Shown: piece by piece, positions 61,425-64,000 of the stretch
Layout of the letters: each line of letters opens with the position of its first letter
How positions within the stretch are numbered: the first letter of the stretch is position 1
Assembly: GCA_903877385.1 (NCBI GenBank)
Contig: CAIRDP010000019.1
Span: forward strand, 62,001-126,000
Direction of reading: 5' to 3'
DNA: 64,000 bases
Source: an uncultured Bacteroidales bacterium
Lineage (GTDB): Bacteria; Bacteroidota; Bacteroidia; Bacteroidales; FEN-979
Translations under genes and position numbers: made by a program
Notes under the pieces: generated by a model
The model's input: the letters and a program-made list of their open reading frames with translations, nothing else
What the model was told of the DNA's origin: nothing
The model's database searches: none

Positions 61425-62254
61425 TGGAATATGTAGAAGTTAAATTCATCGGGATCTCAGGGGAAAATGCCGGGATTATGACCGCCCTGATGTGCGAACT
61501 GGGCTTCGAAAGTTTTACCGAAGAGAGCGGGGGAATGTTTTCGGCATACATCCCGCTGGATTCCTTCGATATCATGAAAGTCGCCAACTTCCTTGAAGAG
61601 AATGCAGCGAAATACAGTTTCGGGTATAAGGTGGAAAAGATTGCCCAACAGAACTGGAATGCTGCTTGGGAATCAGCATATCATCCTGTAAGGATTGGTA
61701 AATGTTTCATTCGGGCGCCTTTTCATGAACCGGATCCTTCAGCCGCGATGGACCTGGTGATAGAACCCAAAATGTCGTTCGGAACTGCCCACCATGAAAC
61801 CACCAGGCTGATGATACAGGCATTGCTGGAGTGCGATCTTAACGGGCTGAGTGTTCTTGATATGGGAACGGGAACCGGTGTGCTGGGAATCGTTGCGGCA
61901 AAACTGGGAGCCGGGCCGGTCGTGGAAATTGATAATGATGAATGGTCGTTTCTCAATGCAAAGGAAAATACAATCCGAAATAATGAGCCCGGTATTGTCG
62001 TTATCCATGGTGACTCAGCTGACATCCCTGCAGGCAGGTACGGCTTCATTTTAGCTAATATCAACCGCAATGTCCTGCTTCGCAACATCCCCCTGTACCA
62101 TACTTACCTTGATGATGGGGGATTCCTTCTCATCAGCGGGTTTTATGAAGATGATCTGGGGGTGATAAACGAAATTACGGAATCCCTGGGAATGAAACAA
62201 ATACAGGCAGATACCCTGGACCATTGGGCCGCAGTAAGATTTAAAAAATGTTAA
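61424..62254 (+). CDS. prmA: Ribosomal protein L11 methyltransferase
   Basis: A 276-residue SAM-dependent methyltransferase. The N-terminal ~100 residues form the substrate-recognition part (EVKFIGISGENAGIMTALMC), then motif I VLDMGTGTGVLGIVAAKLGA, the acidic VVEIDND and FILANINRNVL. The match to PrmA is good in length and layout. Start shared with the tpiA stop (TGATG). Confidence 0.9.
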   Translation: MEYVEVKFIGISGENAGIMTALMCELGFESFTEESGGMFSAYIPLDSFDIMKVANFLEENAAKYSFGYKVEKIAQQNWNAAWESAYHPVRIGKCFIRAPFHEPDPSAAMDLVIEPKMSFGTAHHETTRLMIQALLECDLNGLSVLDMGTGTGVLGIVAAKLGAGPVVEIDNDEWSFLNAKENTIRNNEPGIVVIHGDSADIPAGRYGFILANINRNVLLRNIPLYHTYLDDGGFLLISGFYEDDLGVINEITESLGMKQIQADTLDHWAAVRFKKC

Positions 62255-64000
62255 GATCGGGACCTTCGTTTATTTTACTTGTATTATTTGCCCTTCTGTT
62301 GCCTGTACTTGAAGCTCAGTCGCAGAACCAGAGGACAAGCAGCTTTTCGGGTGATTCCACCAGGTTTATCAGTGAACTTAACGGGCTGCTGTTCGGGCTT
62401 TCCGACAACGACAAGAAACTGGTTCAGCCCATCATGACCAGTTTTGTGCAGAAATGGAACAAGGAAGCTTTCGACCCCGGCACTAAAAATTTCATCTATT
62501 CCCTCTGCAACGAGATGCTGAAAAAGAAGATCCGCGTCTTCCCCGATTTTTTTAACTTCATACAGGCCCTGAATGTTTTCGTTGATTCGCATCAGCCCGG
62601 GTCGGGGTTCTTACCCTGGTCGGTCATACTAAGGAAGCTGATCTCGGAAAAGAGTTCCAGGAATTTTTCAAGTTTTCTGGAGATCACAACCAATCTCTTT
62701 GATGAAGGGCTGATCTATAAATCCCAATCGACCCGCTGGAAGGTAAACCCTGCAACTTTCACGATGAGGCTTGACTCGGTTCCCGTGATCGAATTTTCAA
62801 AAGCCAACCTGGTGTCATATGTAAATAAGGACTCGATGATGATCTATGGCACAGCCGGCGTATACTTCCCGCTCTCGCTGCGCTGGTCGGGTCATGAAGG
62901 CAGGGTCGACTGGCAAAGGGTAGGCCTGGTTCCCTCTCTGGTGTTTGCCGATCTCAACAATTACCAGATCCAGGTAAGGTTCTCTAAAGTTATCGCCGAT
63001 TCGGTTCAGCTTTATAACAAAAAATATTTTTCCTCACCCATCAGTGGCCGGCTGATCGATAAGGTGCTGGTCGATGTGGATGAAGACAAAGCTTCATACC
63101 CGCGCTTTTACTCTTATGATAAGGATATTGGCATTAAGAACCTTTTCAAGAACATGGATTACACGGGTGGCTTCGCAATGGAAGGAGCCAGGGTGCTCGG
63201 GTCGGGGGTGCATAACAGTGATGCGAGGATAGCGATAAAAAAAGGAGATGAGGAATTTATGCTCATAAAGGCGCCTGCCTTTGTGATCCGCCCAAAAAAG
63301 ATCACGGCCGACTCAGCTTCCATTGCTATTTATCATGAGGGGGATTCAATTTATCATCCCGGGCTGGAAATGAAATATTTCGACACCGCAAGGGAACTCT
63401 CATTTACAAAAGATGTGAGGGTGAATTCAATCACTCCCTGGTTTGATTCCTGGCATAAAATTGAGATCTATTGCGAGCAGGTCTCATGGAAAATGGATAC
63501 TGCGAGGCTGAACTTTAAAATGATGCCCGGCCCTAACAAACAAAGCAATGCCATCTTCGAATCGACGAATTATTATTCAAGGGACCGTTACGACCGCCTG
63601 CAGGGGATAGACGAGATCAACATCCTTAACATCATCAAGGAGTTTACCGATAAAAAGAAATCCAGGGAAATAAACCTGAATGAGCTTACCCGTTTTATGA
63701 AAAAGCCTAAGGAACAGGTGGAGGTTCAGCTGCTGAACCTCGCAAATCGAGGGTTCCTGGTGTATGACTATGAGGATAAAACTGCCAAGGTTAAGGAGAA
63801 ACTGTTCAATTATGTCAAAGCAAGGAATGGTAAAACCGATTATGACGAGATCTTCTTTAATTCCAATGTGACCAATGCCAGCAACGCCATTCTTGACCTC
63901 AATAATTTTGATCTTAAGATAAAAGGAGTAAAAAACGTGAATATCAGTGACTCCCAGCATGTGGCCATATATCCTAAAGGTGAGGAACTGCTCGTGAAAA
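62248..64000 (+). CDS. Large exported protein, C-terminus beyond window
   Basis: An ATG at 62248 overlaps the prmA stop by seven bases and opens a frame that stays open for 584 codons to the window end. The N-terminus is a signal peptide (SFILLVLFALLLPVLEAQ). The rest is a large soluble domain without recognised motifs; FNFIQALNVFVDS and ILRKLISEKSSRNFSSFLEI suggest helical regions, later parts are beta-rich. I recall large conserved Bacteroidota secreted proteins of this kind but cannot name one. Confidence 0.82.
   Translation, partial: MLRSGPSFILLVLFALLLPVLEAQSQNQRTSSFSGDSTRFISELNGLLFGLSDNDKKLVQPIMTSFVQKWNKEAFDPGTKNFIYSLCNEMLKKKIRVFPDFFNFIQALNVFVDSHQPGSGFLPWSVILRKLISEKSSRNFSSFLEITTNLFDEGLIYKSQSTRWKVNPATFTMRLDSVPVIEFSKANLVSYVNKDSMMIYGTAGVYFPLSLRWSGHEGRVDWQRVGLVPSLVFADLNNYQIQVRFSKVIADSVQLYNKKYFSSPISGRLIDKVLVDVDEDKASYPRFYSYDKDIGIKNLFKNMDYTGGFAMEGARVLGSGVHNSDARIAIKKGDEEFMLIKAPAFVIRPKKITADSASIAIYHEGDSIYHPGLEMKYFDTARELSFTKDVRVNSITPWFDSWHKIEIYCEQVSWKMDTARLNFKMMPGPNKQSNAIFESTNYYSRDRYDRLQGIDEINILNIIKEFTDKKKSREINLNELTRFMKKPKEQVEVQLLNLANRGFLVYDYEDKTAKVKEKLFNYVKARNGKTDYDEIFFNSNVTNASNAILDLNNFDLKIKGVKNVNISDSQHVAIYPKGEELLVK

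Overview
The window reads as a chromosomal stretch of a Bacteroidota bacterium, probably Bacteroidales-like. No rRNA or marker gene here fixes the genus. The evidence is the recurrent TAnnTTTG promoter element just upstream of starts, a gldA-gldF-gldG ABC transporter, a TonB receptor paired with a DUF4249 lipoprotein, a FecI/FecR pair, FISUMP and SusE/F-like domains, a BT_3928-type protein, and Bacteroidota-typical families (DUF3127, DUF5606, DUF5777). Genes are dense on both strands. I found no tRNA, rRNA, CRISPR array, prophage or insertion sequence.

Layout. 1-3.1 kb: partial lipoprotein, acetyltransferase, N-formylglutamate amidohydrolase-like protein, secreted papain-fold peptidase. 3.3-7.7 kb: a sigma/anti-sigma pair flanked by two paralogous surface proteins, one with an STN signalling domain but no TonB barrel. 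7.7-10.7 kb: small proteins, a nitroreductase and a beta-barrel whose C-terminus is encoded by a dispersed repeat. 10.8-18.4 kb: metabolic genes (aldo/keto reductase, 2-oxo acid decarboxylase, oleate hydratase, glycerol dehydrogenase-like), Pmp3, a YycJ-like hydrolase and a small lipoprotein with a clear terminator. 18.6-23 kb: gldA-gldF-gldG and a DUF4340 gene. 23-26 kb: a minus-strand operon of two haem lipoproteins, a DUF5777 barrel, an OB-fold protein and YceI. 26.3-33.8 kb: barrel, membrane-anchored unknown, dipeptidyl peptidase III, response regulator, M23 peptidase, guaA.

33.8-41.6 kb: LysM/periplasmic-binding protein preceded by microsatellites, tandem universal stress protein, two glycosyltransferases, murB, a FISUMP surface protein. 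41.7-47 kb: pyrD, pyrK, PEGA-like and DUF5606 genes, a GT2, purB. 47-51.7 kb: alpha/beta hydrolase, DUF4249 lipoprotein and TonB receptor. 51.7-64 kb: housekeeping (threonylcarbamoyl-AMP synthase, GT9, dapD, ruvX, def, TPR lipoprotein, cdaA, folP, DUF1599, BT_3928, a lone DppB-like permease, tpiA, prmA) and the start of a large secreted protein.

The best candidates for undescribed biology are the haem-lipoprotein/barrel/YceI operon (23.0-26.0 kb), which looks like an envelope electron-transfer module, and the sigma/anti-sigma cassette with an STN protein lacking a barrel (3.3-7.7 kb). A 75-bp TTAA-bounded repeat found twice at gene 3' ends is the most striking non-coding signal. Gene functions rest on motifs and recalled family resemblance; no database search was run.
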